Part shown: positions 54,029 through 62,984 of the stretch, piece after piece
Position numbering within the stretch: position 1 is the first letter of the stretch
Layout: each line of letters starts with the position of its first letter
Assembly: GCF_036867415.1 (NCBI RefSeq)
Contig: NZ_JBAJHU010000009.1
Coordinates: 1-64,000, forward strand
Direction: 5' to 3'
Source of the DNA: Rossellomorea sp036867415
GTDB lineage: Bacteria; Bacillota; Bacilli; Bacillales; Bacillaceae_B
DNA length: 64,000 nucleotides
Notes under the pieces: generated by a model
Databases searched by the model: none
The model's input: the letters and a program-made list of their open reading frames with translations, nothing else
What the model was told of the DNA's origin: nothing
Program-made: the position numbers and the translations under genes

Positions 54029-54835
54029 TTAGTGCCTCCGATAGTTGTGAAGATATGGTTCAAGTCTATACTTCTTTCTACGGTAATACATCAGAAAAAT
54101 AGATATGCCAATAATGAGCAACGAAATCAATTGAGCTACTCGAATACTGTCTGTAACCATTAGACTGTCTGTCCTCATTCCTTCAACAAAAAATCTGCCC
54201 ATGGAATACCAAATCAGGTAAGTGAGGAACACATCTCCCTGCTTTAATTTTGTGAACTTTCTTCTAATAGTGATCAAAACAACAAATCCTAATAAATTCC
54301 AAATCGATTCATAAAGAAATGTCGGGTGATAATAATTACCCTCGATGAACATCTGATCGACTATAAAGTCAGGGAGGAACATTGATTCTAGAAACTCTCT
54401 GCTCACTTTAGTTCCATGAGCCTCCTGATTGATGAAATTACCCCATCGTCCAATAGATTGAGCCAAGATCAAACTCGGTGCAGCAATATCGGCGACTTTC
54501 CAAAAAGATATGCCTTTTTTATAACAGTAAATAATTGTGGTTAATACCGCCCCAATCAACGCACCATGAATGGCTATTCCGCCTTCCCAGACAGCAATGA
54601 TATTCAACGGGTTTTCTTTATAGTATTCCCATTCAAAACTAACATAATAGATTCTTGCAAAAAGAATGGAAATAGGAATTGCCCAAATCAAAAGATCCGG
54701 AAATACGTTATGGTCCAGACCTGTCTTTCTGGACTCTTTAGTAGCCAGCAAGAACCCTATCAGTATACCTAACCCTATTATTACTCCATACCAGTAAACA
54801 GTAAAGGGTCCAACTTCTATTGCTATACGGTCCAT
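54029..54835 (-). CDS. lgt: prolipoprotein diacylglyceryl transferase
   Basis: 268 residues, seven membrane helices. The signature GRWGNFINQEAHG holds the Lgt arginine and HGALIGA the essential histidine. It attaches diacylglycerol to lipobox cysteines. Start ATG 54835, about 11 bases after GGAGG; an in-frame GTG at 54853 overlaps that site. A lgt gene within a metal cluster is probably a second copy, serving the many lipoproteins made here. Confidence 0.93.
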   Translation of the reverse strand: MDRIAIEVGPFTVYWYGVIIGLGILIGFLLATKESRKTGLDHNVFPDLLIWAIPISILFARIYYVSFEWEYYKENPLNIIAVWEGGIAIHGALIGAVLTTIIYCYKKGISFWKVADIAAPSLILAQSIGRWGNFINQEAHGTKVSREFLESMFLPDFIVDQMFIEGNYYHPTFLYESIWNLLGFVVLITIRRKFTKLKQGDVFLTYLIWYSMGRFFVEGMRTDSLMVTDSIRVAQLISLLIIGISIFLMYYRRKKYRLEPYLHNYRRH

Positions 54836-55024
54836 CGTGTTTATGTCCTCCACTGTAAAACATACCTCCTTTTAATAGGATAGTTTATCTGATAAATAAG
54901 GAGAAAATATGAAATGAGACACTTTTTTATATAACTGTGAATTTTTTTTGACATACATCTAATTTCATAAGTTTTGCATTTATTTTCATTAATCTAAAGT
55001 TATAACTTTTATGGAGGTAACGAG

Positions 55025-56620
55025 ATGAAAAGGTTAATTTTATTTAGTTTTTTCCTGTTTTTCACAATCGTGTTAGCTGCCTGCTCTTCACAAGAAAACG
55101 ACATGGGCAGCATGGACCATAGTAGTTCCAATGATAATGCCAAACAAAGTTCAACAAATTCGGACGATCAATCAGATGGAGTAAAGACGGTCGATACAGA
55201 AACATTGACAGGTAACGAATTTACAATTACTTCAAAAGAAGGAATCCATCAACTAACTCCTACAACCAGCGTTAACGCATTAACCTTTAACGGATCAGTT
55301 CCAGGTTCACAACTTCGAGTCAAACAAGGGGAAAAAGTAAAAATTAATTTAAAGAATGAATTAGATGTCCCAGTTACTATTCACTGGCATGGCATTACTG
55401 TTCCTAATGACATGGATGGGATCCCAGGGGTTACTCAGAATGCCGTTCAATCCGGAGAAACTTTCCAGTATGAATTCACTCCTGAAGATGCAGGTACCTA
55501 TATGTACCATACCCATCAAAATGCAGTCGAACAAATGGATAAAGGGCTTTATGGCTCTTTAATTGTCGAGCCAAAGGAAGTCAGCTATGACAGAGATTAT
55601 ACGCTCATGCTCGATGAATGGATAAGCGAAGAAAAGAATTCGGGTATGGATGAGATGGAAGGCATGGACCATGAAAAAATGAATTCAGAAGGGGGTCAGA
55701 ACGAAGGCTCTGAAAAAATGGAGAACGATGAGGGAAATTCTATGGGTCATGATATGAGTGAGTACGATGTATTCTCCATAAACGGTAAAAGTGGGGAAGC
55801 AATAGAACCACTCAAAGTCAAGGAAGGAGAAAAGGTTCGACTTCGCCTTGTGAACGTTGGCTTTATTTCCCACAAGATACATTTACATGGACATGATTAT
55901 AAAGTGGTCGCAATTGACGGTCAGGAAATAACGAATCCACAGAAACTTAAAGACGAAGTTGTCTCCATCGCTCCAGGTGAACGCTATGATATCGAATTTA
56001 CTGCAGACAATCCTGGTGAGTGGTTCCTCGAATGTCATGGTGAAATGGAAGGCACAAAAGGAATGAAGACTTTAATAAAATATGAAGGTGCAGAGACCAG
56101 TGTAGATAAGTCAAATCAAGCTCAAAAATTGCCGGAATTTAACTTTACATCGTACGGGGAGCCTGAGGAGACTAAGTTCATCCTTGATCAACAATATGAT
56201 GTCGAATATACAATGGATTTGAATACCGCAATGAACCACGAAGGAATGGCCTATACAATCAATGATAATACGTTCCCTAATACAGAAAATATCAAGGTAA
56301 ATGAAAACGACCTTGTAAAAGTTACATTGACGAACAATTCGAAAAGTGATGACCACCCCATGCATCTACACGGACACTTTTTTCAAGTATTGAGTAAAAA
56401 CGGTAAACCAATAGAAGGTTCACCCATTTGGAAAGATACAATAAATTTAAAGCCCGGAGATGAATACGTAGTGGCCTTTAAGGCAGATAACCCTGGAAAC
56501 TGGCTATTCCATTGTCACGATCTTCATCATGCAAGTGCTGGAATGGTCAATATGGTGAAATACAAAGGTTTTACACCAAATTTTACTCCAGACCCTGAAG
56601 CAAATAACCAGCCGGAATGA
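55025..56620 (+). CDS. multicopper oxidase, lipoprotein
   Basis: 531 residues. Lipobox VLAAC near residue 20, then a Ser/Asp/Met linker. Copper motifs: HWHG, MYHTHQ, HPMHLHGHFFQ and HCHDLHHASAGM. An additional HLHGHDYKV is present in domain two, with a Met/Glu-rich insertion before it (MDEMEGMDHEKM). It likely oxidises Cu(I) at the cell surface, like the oxidase at 44965-46491, but is only moderately similar to it. GGAGG precedes the ATG. Monocistronic with its own terminator. Confidence 0.93.
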   Translation: MKRLILFSFFLFFTIVLAACSSQENDMGSMDHSSSNDNAKQSSTNSDDQSDGVKTVDTETLTGNEFTITSKEGIHQLTPTTSVNALTFNGSVPGSQLRVKQGEKVKINLKNELDVPVTIHWHGITVPNDMDGIPGVTQNAVQSGETFQYEFTPEDAGTYMYHTHQNAVEQMDKGLYGSLIVEPKEVSYDRDYTLMLDEWISEEKNSGMDEMEGMDHEKMNSEGGQNEGSEKMENDEGNSMGHDMSEYDVFSINGKSGEAIEPLKVKEGEKVRLRLVNVGFISHKIHLHGHDYKVVAIDGQEITNPQKLKDEVVSIAPGERYDIEFTADNPGEWFLECHGEMEGTKGMKTLIKYEGAETSVDKSNQAQKLPEFNFTSYGEPEETKFILDQQYDVEYTMDLNTAMNHEGMAYTINDNTFPNTENIKVNENDLVKVTLTNNSKSDDHPMHLHGHFFQVLSKNGKPIEGSPIWKDTINLKPGDEYVVAFKADNPGNWLFHCHDLHHASAGMVNMVKYKGFTPNFTPDPEANNQPE

Positions 56621-56643
56621 TAAGTGTGCTTACTGATAAATAT

Positions 56644-56685
56644 ATAAAGCCCTGTAGTATTCTTTAATAACCTACAGGGCTTTAT
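56644..56685. terminator. bidirectional intrinsic terminator
   Basis: Perfect 14-bp stem ATAAAGCCCTGTAG / CTACAGGGCTTTAT. Ends the rightward oxidase gene and the leftward VTT gene. Confidence 0.85.
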
Positions 56686-56783
56686 ATCATATTTGCCAGT
56701 ACAATACTTATTTTTTTTCTTTTCATCTTGAAATTCAAATAGCCCAGGACCATTACTCTAGGAGCCACCATTAAAATCAAACT

Positions 56784-57273
56784 TCACTGCGATGCTTTAA
56801 TTACATTCACAACAATCATTGCTTCCATTAAAAGAGCTGGAATTTTCCCAATGGTGCTGATTATCGAAAACGCCACAATGTGAATGTTGCTGAAAGCTGC
56901 AGCGACGGTCACCACACTCGAAGGAATAAATGGTACAATTCTAAATGCAAACAACAGGAATATCCATTCATTTCCCTGAGCATTTTTTAATTTAACAAAA
57001 TATTTGTTTCTGGTTACTTTGTCAAGCTTTGAAGAGGAAGTCCCTCTTCTGTACAATACAAATCTGATAATAGTTCCTAAAGATTCACACAGGATTGATA
57101 CTACGATTCCTGTTTCCAGTCCAATCAGAGTTAAATTCATTTTGGTGTTATAAAAAAGTTGGTAAAACAACTGATAAAAACATTGATTGCAATACTGAAT
57201 ACAGCAGTAAAGAGTTTATTGTCCTTAATATTTTGTCTATGATGTCATTACAAAGATGCGTAAACCAATCCAT
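56784..57273 (-). pseudogene. TVP38/TMEM64 (VTT-domain) membrane protein, frameshifted
   Basis: Starting at ATG 57273 the first 40 residues (MDWFTHLCNDIIDKILRTI... VVLPTF) are in one frame and hit TAA at 57148. The rest, NLTLIGLETGIVVSILCESLG... FAFRIVPFIPSSVVTVAAAFSNI, is in another. Dropping one base from a run of six T (A6 at 57152-57157 on the plus strand) joins them. The F-R-P-PS-AG-like stretch is the VTT/DedA signature. The gene follows the His-rich protein gene in the copA operon. It could be a true pseudogene or a sequencing error. Confidence 0.75.
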
Positions 57274-57308
57274 CTTAACTTCATTCCTTCTTAATTTTTG
57301 GAGGTTCC

Positions 57309-58166
57309 TCAGTTCACATTCACTACATACGGAAACACGAATACTTCCCCGTCAAATTTAAATTCTGCCCAAACTTTATAAAGTCCTGGTTCAGCAAAAC
57401 TTGTTGCAAAGATAGGATTTTCGCCTTCTAATGGATGAACATGAAGATATTCCTCGGCATGTGCATCCAAGATAACCACATGGCCAAGGGCTCCCAAGTA
57501 TTGCTCGGGTACTTCCCCGTTCAAATCAAAGTGCAACTCCACTTCCTCACCGCTTTTCAGGGTACTGGGGTTTAATGTTACTTGATGAGAACCGATTTCC
57601 ACAGAAAGCTTTTCACTTTCAATCAATTTAGCGTGATGGCTATCTGCACCTTGCTCACCTATGTTAAAAGAAATGGCTTCAACATGATAACTCTTGTTGG
57701 TTGGCTTGATATCCACAAATGCTTTATAGCTTCCATCTACTAAATCGTGGTTTACCTTGAATGTTCCTTCTGAAGTTTTTTCTGGATGCAAGTGTTTGTA
57801 TATTTCCATATCAGATCCTACAATAATTAGATGAAGTAATTTTTCGTGATTGATATCTAATTCGTCTACAGGATTGCCATCTGTATCTTTCACCATGATG
57901 GAGATTGAATTATTTTCTGCAGCTACATCGACATTGACTTCGCTTCCCTCCACACCTTCACCGTGTTCGTCATGGCTGTCTGATTCAGTTGATGTTTCTT
58001 CATGTTCACCGTGAGTATCGGCAGGTTCAGCGGTTTCATGGCTATTATGGCTTTCAGATTTTTCGTTTGAAGCCTTTTCATCCGACTGAAACACTTGTGA
58101 ATACACAGTATAACCTCCAACTATTAGCAATAGATATACAAGTGCAGATACAGCCCATTTTTTCAT
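57309..58166 (-). CDS. His-rich membrane-anchored protein, FixH/YtkA-like domains
   Basis: 285 residues. N-terminal membrane helix (about 5-24), then an extracellular linker full of His, Glu and Ser (HNSHETAEPADTHGEHEE). Two immunoglobulin-like beta domains follow, the second ending EEYLHVHPLEGENP...FAEPGLYKVWAEFKFDG, as in YtkA/FixH-like proteins. The first has a similar HLHPEKTSEGTFKV. His and Met clusters suggest metal binding outside the cell. It starts 12 bases after copA and belongs to the same transcript. Confidence 0.7.
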   Translation of the reverse strand: MKKWAVSALVYLLLIVGGYTVYSQVFQSDEKASNEKSESHNSHETAEPADTHGEHEETSTESDSHDEHGEGVEGSEVNVDVAAENNSISIMVKDTDGNPVDELDINHEKLLHLIIVGSDMEIYKHLHPEKTSEGTFKVNHDLVDGSYKAFVDIKPTNKSYHVEAISFNIGEQGADSHHAKLIESEKLSVEIGSHQVTLNPSTLKSGEEVELHFDLNGEVPEQYLGALGHVVILDAHAEEYLHVHPLEGENPIFATSFAEPGLYKVWAEFKFDGEVFVFPYVVNVN

Positions 58167-58178
58167 CTTCTATCCCTC

Positions 58179-60602
58179 CTATAATTTCACTCTTTGTAAA
58201 CGTAAAGCATTAAGTACGACTGAAACTGAACTGAAGGCCATCGCCGCTCCAGCAAGCCAGGGAGCGAGGAAGCCGAGGGCTGCAATAGGTATTCCCAATG
58301 TGTTATAAGCGAACGCCCAGAAAAGGTTTTGTTTAATATTTATAATTGTTTTTTGGCTCATTCTAATGGCATCTGCGATACTATTTAAATCACCACGTAT
58401 TAGTGTGATATCAGCTGCTTCCATCGCTACATCTGCACCTGTTCCGATTGCCATTCCGATATCAGCTACAGCAAGGGCCGGGGCATCATTGATCCCATCT
58501 CCTACCATAGCTACCTTCTTCCCTTTCTTTTGTAGCTTTATGACCTCTTCTGCCTTCCCTTCAGGCAATACTTCCGCAATGACTTGACTGATACCCGCTT
58601 CCTTGGCAATAGCATTCGCAGTTTGCCGGTTGTCTCCAGTCATCATAATGACTTCTAACCCCATATCTTTTAATCGTTCAATAGCTTCTTTAGATGTATT
58701 CTTAATGGTATCTGCCACTGCAACTAATCCAGCATATTGACCATTGATGGCAACGAGCATAGCAGTTTTTCCTGCTTGCTCAAGCTGATTTTTGATCTGC
58801 AACACCTTTCCTCCAATTGACACTCCTTCTTTGTTCATTAATTTAATCGTGCCAATGAGAACATTGTTAGAATCAACCTTGGCTATCACACCAAATCCAG
58901 GAACCGCTTCAAACTCAACGTTTGCATCAAGATTAATCCCTTTTTCCCTTATCCCTTCGACAATGGAAATAGCCAAAGGATGTTCAGAGGGTTTCTCTGC
59001 AGCGCCTACTAAGGTTAGGAATTCAGTTTCGTCAATATCTTGATGAGTGATCACATCTGTCAGAACAGGGTTTCCGTTGGTGACCGTTCCCGTTTTATCT
59101 AAAACTACTGTTGAAATTCTATAAGTCGTCTCAAGATGCTCTCCACCTTTAAATAAGATGCCGTGCTCTGCTGCACGGCCAGACCCGGCCATGATTGATG
59201 TAGGTGTTGCTAATCCCAATGCGCATGGACAAGCAATAACAAGAACAGCAATCATTTTTTCTAAAGATTCAGCAAAGTTACCAGGTGTAGCCCATATATA
59301 CCAGGTGAAAAACGTAATAATCGCTATCACCACTACCACAGGTACGAAAACCCCGGATATTTTATCCGCAAGACGTTGTATAGGAGCTTTAGATCCTTGT
59401 GCTTGCTCCACAACTTTAATAATTTGAGCCAGGGCAGTATCCTTACCTACTTTTGTAGCCCTCACTTTCAAAAAACCATTCTTATTTAATGTGGAGCCAA
59501 TCACCTCGTCGCCTTCTGATTTATCTATCGGAACACTTTCCCCAGTCAGCATGGACTCATCAATAGCTGATTTCCCTTCGACGACCACCCCATCGACCGG
59601 GATCTTTTCTCCTGGTTTTATGTAGACGATATCTTCTACAAGAACCTCTTCTAATGGCAACTCGAACTCTTCTCCTTTACGAAGTACAGTGGCGGTTTTC
59701 GCTTGTAAACCCATCAGTTTTTTTATTGCTTCCGAAGATCTGCCTTTGGCCTTCACTTCAAAGAGCTTTCCGAGAATGATCAACGTAATTAATACAGCAC
59801 TTGTTTCAAAGTATAAACTGACCATATGGTCAGTACTTCCTATCGATTTAATGGATAAGTATATACTATAGAAATAAGCAGCTGAAGTTCCTAGCGCTAC
59901 CAATACGTCCATGTTTGCACTCTTATTTTTCAATGCTTTATAGGCACCTACATAAAACTGTTTCCCTATTATGAATTGAACAGGTGTCGCTAAAGCAAAT
60001 TGAACCCAAGGATTCATAAACATTTCCGGTAAATAGATAAAAGAAGTGAACTCAAAATGACTGACCATTGCCCATAATAATGGCAGAGAAAGAATGGTAG
60101 AGAAAATAAATTTTCCTTTTTGGTTCTCTATTTCTTTCAATCGATGATCTACTGCAGCTTGTTGATTTGTATCGATGCTCTCTCTTGCTCCATATCCTAG
60201 CTTTTCTATTTTTTTCATGAGATCGTTTACTGTGAGAGTGGATGGATTATATTCAACAGTAGCCGTTTCCAAAGCCAAATTAACTGTTGCTTTAAAAACC
60301 CCGTCTAATTTATTCAATCCTTTTTCAATTCTTGTTGAACAGGCCGCACAAGTCATGCCGGATATACTTAATTCAACTTTCTCTGTTACCAGATCAAACC
60401 CCAGATCCTTTATCTTTTCTTGTATTTCACTTTCATTCACATTCTTAGAATCAAATGCAACTGTAGCTTTTTCCAATGCCAAATTGACCGTTGCTTTCTT
60501 AACACCTTCCAGTTTGGTCAGTCCTTTTTCTATTCTTCTAGCACATGCCGCACAAGTCATTCCCGTTATTTGCATATTAAGTTCTTTAGAATTTTCAGTC
60601 AT
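58179..60602 (-). CDS. copA: CopA copper-exporting P1B-1 ATPase
   Basis: 807 residues. Two N-terminal HMA domains with GMTCAAC (first pair C17/C20), the CPC membrane motif in VIACPCALGLATP, the TGES actuator motif, phosphorylation site DKTGTVTNG and hinge GDGINDAPALA. It exports Cu(I) with copper delivered by CopZ. AGGAGGT precedes the ATG and a CsoR-like box lies 14 bases upstream of it. Confidence 0.97.
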   Translation of the reverse strand: MTENSKELNMQITGMTCAACARRIEKGLTKLEGVKKATVNLALEKATVAFDSKNVNESEIQEKIKDLGFDLVTEKVELSISGMTCAACSTRIEKGLNKLDGVFKATVNLALETATVEYNPSTLTVNDLMKKIEKLGYGARESIDTNQQAAVDHRLKEIENQKGKFIFSTILSLPLLWAMVSHFEFTSFIYLPEMFMNPWVQFALATPVQFIIGKQFYVGAYKALKNKSANMDVLVALGTSAAYFYSIYLSIKSIGSTDHMVSLYFETSAVLITLIILGKLFEVKAKGRSSEAIKKLMGLQAKTATVLRKGEEFELPLEEVLVEDIVYIKPGEKIPVDGVVVEGKSAIDESMLTGESVPIDKSEGDEVIGSTLNKNGFLKVRATKVGKDTALAQIIKVVEQAQGSKAPIQRLADKISGVFVPVVVVIAIITFFTWYIWATPGNFAESLEKMIAVLVIACPCALGLATPTSIMAGSGRAAEHGILFKGGEHLETTYRISTVVLDKTGTVTNGNPVLTDVITHQDIDETEFLTLVGAAEKPSEHPLAISIVEGIREKGINLDANVEFEAVPGFGVIAKVDSNNVLIGTIKLMNKEGVSIGGKVLQIKNQLEQAGKTAMLVAINGQYAGLVAVADTIKNTSKEAIERLKDMGLEVIMMTGDNRQTANAIAKEAGISQVIAEVLPEGKAEEVIKLQKKGKKVAMVGDGINDAPALAVADIGMAIGTGADVAMEAADITLIRGDLNSIADAIRMSQKTIINIKQNLFWAFAYNTLGIPIAALGFLAPWLAGAAMAFSSVSVVLNALRLQRVKL

Positions 60603-60615
60603 CAGCAGACCTCCT

Positions 60616-60634
60616 TATACCTATATGGGGTATA
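60616..60634 (-). promoter_or_regulatory. CsoR-like operator before copA
   Basis: On the leftward strand TATACCCCATATAGGTATA is an inverted repeat with the C/G tract and TATA flanks typical of CsoR boxes. It ends a few bases before the copA ribosome site. No equivalent box is seen before csoR. Confidence 0.6.
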
Positions 60635-60642
60635 TTCAATTC

Positions 60643-60680
60643 CAAAAGAAATCGTGCACATAATGGCACGTTTTCTTTTG
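60643..60680 (-). terminator. terminator between copZ and copA
   Basis: Arms 60643-60657 and 60666-60680 (CAAAAGAAATCGTGC / GCACGTTTTCTTTTG) pair with one mismatch, starting right after the copZ stop. T-rich arm but no long T tract, so it may be leaky. It separates csoR-copZ from copA. Confidence 0.6.
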
Positions 60681-60681
60681 T

Positions 60682-60891
60682 TTATTCTTGAATATCGTAT
60701 CCTTGATCATCAATAGTTTCTTTGATCGCATCAATAGAAACATCAGAGGATTGATATTCAACGTCGACTGTACCTGAATCGAGATATACTTTCACATGTT
60801 GAACTCCATTTAATTTTCCTACACTTTCTTCTATGGCTTTCACACAGTGACCACATGACATTCCTTCTACTTGCAGCGTTACTTTTTCCAT
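60682..60891 (-). CDS. copZ: CopZ copper chaperone
   Basis: 69 residues, single HMA domain with VEGMSCGHCVKAIE (C13 and C16 bind Cu(I)). It carries copper to CopA and to CsoR. AAGGAG precedes the ATG, 13 bases after csoR. Confidence 0.95.
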   Translation of the reverse strand: MEKVTLQVEGMSCGHCVKAIEESVGKLNGVQHVKVYLDSGTVDVEYQSSDVSIDAIKETIDDQGYDIQE

Positions 60892-60904
60892 CTCGATCCT
60901 CTCC

Positions 60905-61243
60905 TTATTTCTTCATTAATTTTTGAATGGTTACCAATACTTCATCAAGTACTTCGTTGTCTCCAGCTTGAATGCGTTCTAAGACACAGGATTTCATGTG
61001 ACCCTCAAGTAATATTTTCGCTACACTATTTAGTGCAGATTGCGTGGCCGATATCTGTGTTATAACATCGTCACAATAGGTATCACGTTCAATGAGTCCT
61101 TTGATTCCTCTAATTTGACCTTCTATCCTATTCAGTCTTGTTACAAGGTTATTTTTTACTTTATCTGAATGATGGCTCTTTCGATCACCATCCGTTGCAC
61201 AACAAGAATCCATCTCAATAATATTCTCTGGATTAGATGACAT
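60905..61243 (-). CDS. csoR: CsoR copper-sensing repressor
   Basis: 112 residues from ATG 61243, behind AAAGGGG. The four-helix CsoR/RcnR fold is recognisable by NLVTRLNRIEGQIRGIKGLIERDTYCDDVITQI and the Cu(I) ligands C57, H82 and C86. It represses copZ/copA in the absence of copper. The N-terminus has an extra DSCCATDG segment with two cysteines and a His pair, unusual for the family. Confidence 0.93.
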   Translation of the reverse strand: MSSNPENIIEMDSCCATDGDRKSHHSDKVKNNLVTRLNRIEGQIRGIKGLIERDTYCDDVITQISATQSALNSVAKILLEGHMKSCVLERIQAGDNEVLDEVLVTIQKLMKK

Positions 61244-61340
61244 TTCGCAACCCCTTTCAAACGATTTGGTTAAAAACAATGAAAGTGCTTTCCATCATAT
61301 TCAAATTACATGATTTCAAGCTGTATGACAAATATTTAGA

Positions 61341-61958
61341 CTATTTAATCGATTGCTTTATTTCATCAAATCCAATCCTCTTTATGAATTTTGCAACGCC
61401 TTCACGTTTTCTTCCCAATTCCTGATACTTGGCAAGAAAACGGTCGATATAAAGATAGAGTTCTTCTGATTCCAAATTCTCGAAAAGCAGAGTACCTGCC
61501 TCAGCGTCCTTACCTTTGGATTTCCCTCCTATATAAAGATTATATTTATCCCTTATTTTCATAATACCGATATCATTTACTAGAGGCTCTCCACATCCTA
61601 CGGGACAACCAGTATACGCCATTTTTACAGTAAAGGGCACTTCTTTTCCCGCAGTTCGCTCATTGATTTCCTTCGCAACAGGCATTCCTTCTTCGAGTTC
61701 ACCCTTACAAAAATTACAAGTGCGCAGGCTTTTAACCACATTGCCTACCGGGTAACATTTTAACCCAGCTGCTTGAAATTCCTGGATGGTTTCATCCACT
61801 TCATCTTCTGATACTTCCAAGTAAAGTTGTTGGAACGTTGTTAATTCCAACTCGACATCCCCTATGCGATTCGCAATGACCATTAACTGTTTGGAAGTCA
61901 GCTTGGCACCGAATCCAATTCCTCCGTTTACTGCAATTTTAGTTTTCTTCCCTTCCAA
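61341..61958 (-). CDS. small nitrite/sulfite reductase-like siroheme/4Fe-4S protein
   Basis: 205 residues. It has one ferredoxin-like half domain (GIGFGAKLTSKQLMVIANRI) and the cluster motif RTCNFCKGE ... GCPVGCGEP, a C-x-x-C and C-x3-C arrangement close to the C-x5-C/C-x3-C of siroheme reductases. True reductases are over 500 residues, so this is a mini-version of unknown activity. TTG start about 11 bases after GGGAG; it follows the ABC ATPase gene by 21 bases, so it is in that operon. Confidence 0.65.
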   Translation of the reverse strand: MEGKKTKIAVNGGIGFGAKLTSKQLMVIANRIGDVELELTTFQQLYLEVSEDEVDETIQEFQAAGLKCYPVGNVVKSLRTCNFCKGELEEGMPVAKEINERTAGKEVPFTVKMAYTGCPVGCGEPLVNDIGIMKIRDKYNLYIGGKSKGKDAEAGTLLFENLESEELYLYIDRFLAKYQELGRKREGVAKFIKRIGFDEIKQSIK

Positions 61959-61979
61959 AGCTGATTACTCCCTTCTCCA

Positions 61980-62984
61980 CTAAGATGTTTTCTCTAATAA
62001 CTCCTCATGACAATGACAAGAAACTTCATGATTCTTACCAAGGGTTTCTAGTTGAGGCTCCATATCATGACATTTAGTTTCTTGGTGAGGACATCGGTGA
62101 ACAAAAGGACAACCTTTCAACTCTTGAGTAGCATCGACTTCACCATCCAGGATGATCTGGTCACGATGTTCAATAAAATAATTCAAATCTTTTACCACAG
62201 AAACTAATGCTTTAGTGTAGGGATGAGATGGTGATTGGATAATCTTCTTAGTTGGCCCGATTTCCACTACCTTCCCTTGGTACATCACTGCTATCCTGTC
62301 GCACATATAGCTTGCAGTCGTTAAATCATGGGTAATGAACATCATTGTCAAGCCCATTTTCTTTCTTAAGTCTAATAATAAATTTAAAATCCCTGCCCTT
62401 ACAGAAACATCCAACATTGAAGTTGGTTCATCCGCCGCAATAAATAATGGTTTTAAGATCACTGCTCTTGCTATGGCAATCCGCTGTCTCTGACCACCGC
62501 TTAATTGATGTGGATACCGATACATAAAATCTTCTGCTGGTCTTAATTCTATTGATTCTATCGCTTCTTTTACTTTCTTTAATTTCTCTGGATAAGATAG
62601 GTGCTTTTCATGTGCATTTAATGGCTCCATTAAAATATCTAATATTCGCATCCCTGGGTTTAATGTATCGTAAGGATCCTGAAAAATCATTTGCATCTTT
62701 TTCCGTACTTTGTTCGTTTGAGCATCATTTAAATTACATAAGTTTTCTCCGTCGAATTCAATCTTTCCTGCACTTTCTTTCATTAATCTCATTACCATCC
62801 TTGCGGTCGTTGTTTTACCGCATCCACTTTCACCTATGATCCCTAATATTTCCCCGCGCTTTATATCTAAATTAATGTCATTGACAGCATAGACTTCTTT
62901 CCTCACCCGCTTAAAAATCGGTCCAGTTTTTTTCACAAATGTTTTCTGTAGATTTTTGATACTGAATAATACTGTTTTATCCAA
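61980..62984 (-). CDS. OppF/DppF-type ABC transporter ATPase
   Basis: 334 residues. Walker A GESGCGKTT, signature LSGGQRQRIAIARA, Walker B LFIAADEPTSMLD, and the C-terminal oligopeptide-transporter segment with cysteines (GCPFVHRCPHQETKCHDMEP) that bind a Fe-S cluster in DppD/F relatives. It energises peptide (or nickel-type) import with its neighbour. Overlaps the preceding gene by eight bases. Confidence 0.85.
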   Translation of the reverse strand: MDKTVLFSIKNLQKTFVKKTGPIFKRVRKEVYAVNDINLDIKRGEILGIIGESGCGKTTTARMVMRLMKESAGKIEFDGENLCNLNDAQTNKVRKKMQMIFQDPYDTLNPGMRILDILMEPLNAHEKHLSYPEKLKKVKEAIESIELRPAEDFMYRYPHQLSGGQRQRIAIARAVILKPLFIAADEPTSMLDVSVRAGILNLLLDLRKKMGLTMMFITHDLTTASYMCDRIAVMYQGKVVEIGPTKKIIQSPSHPYTKALVSVVKDLNYFIEHRDQIILDGEVDATQELKGCPFVHRCPHQETKCHDMEPQLETLGKNHEVSCHCHEELLEKTS

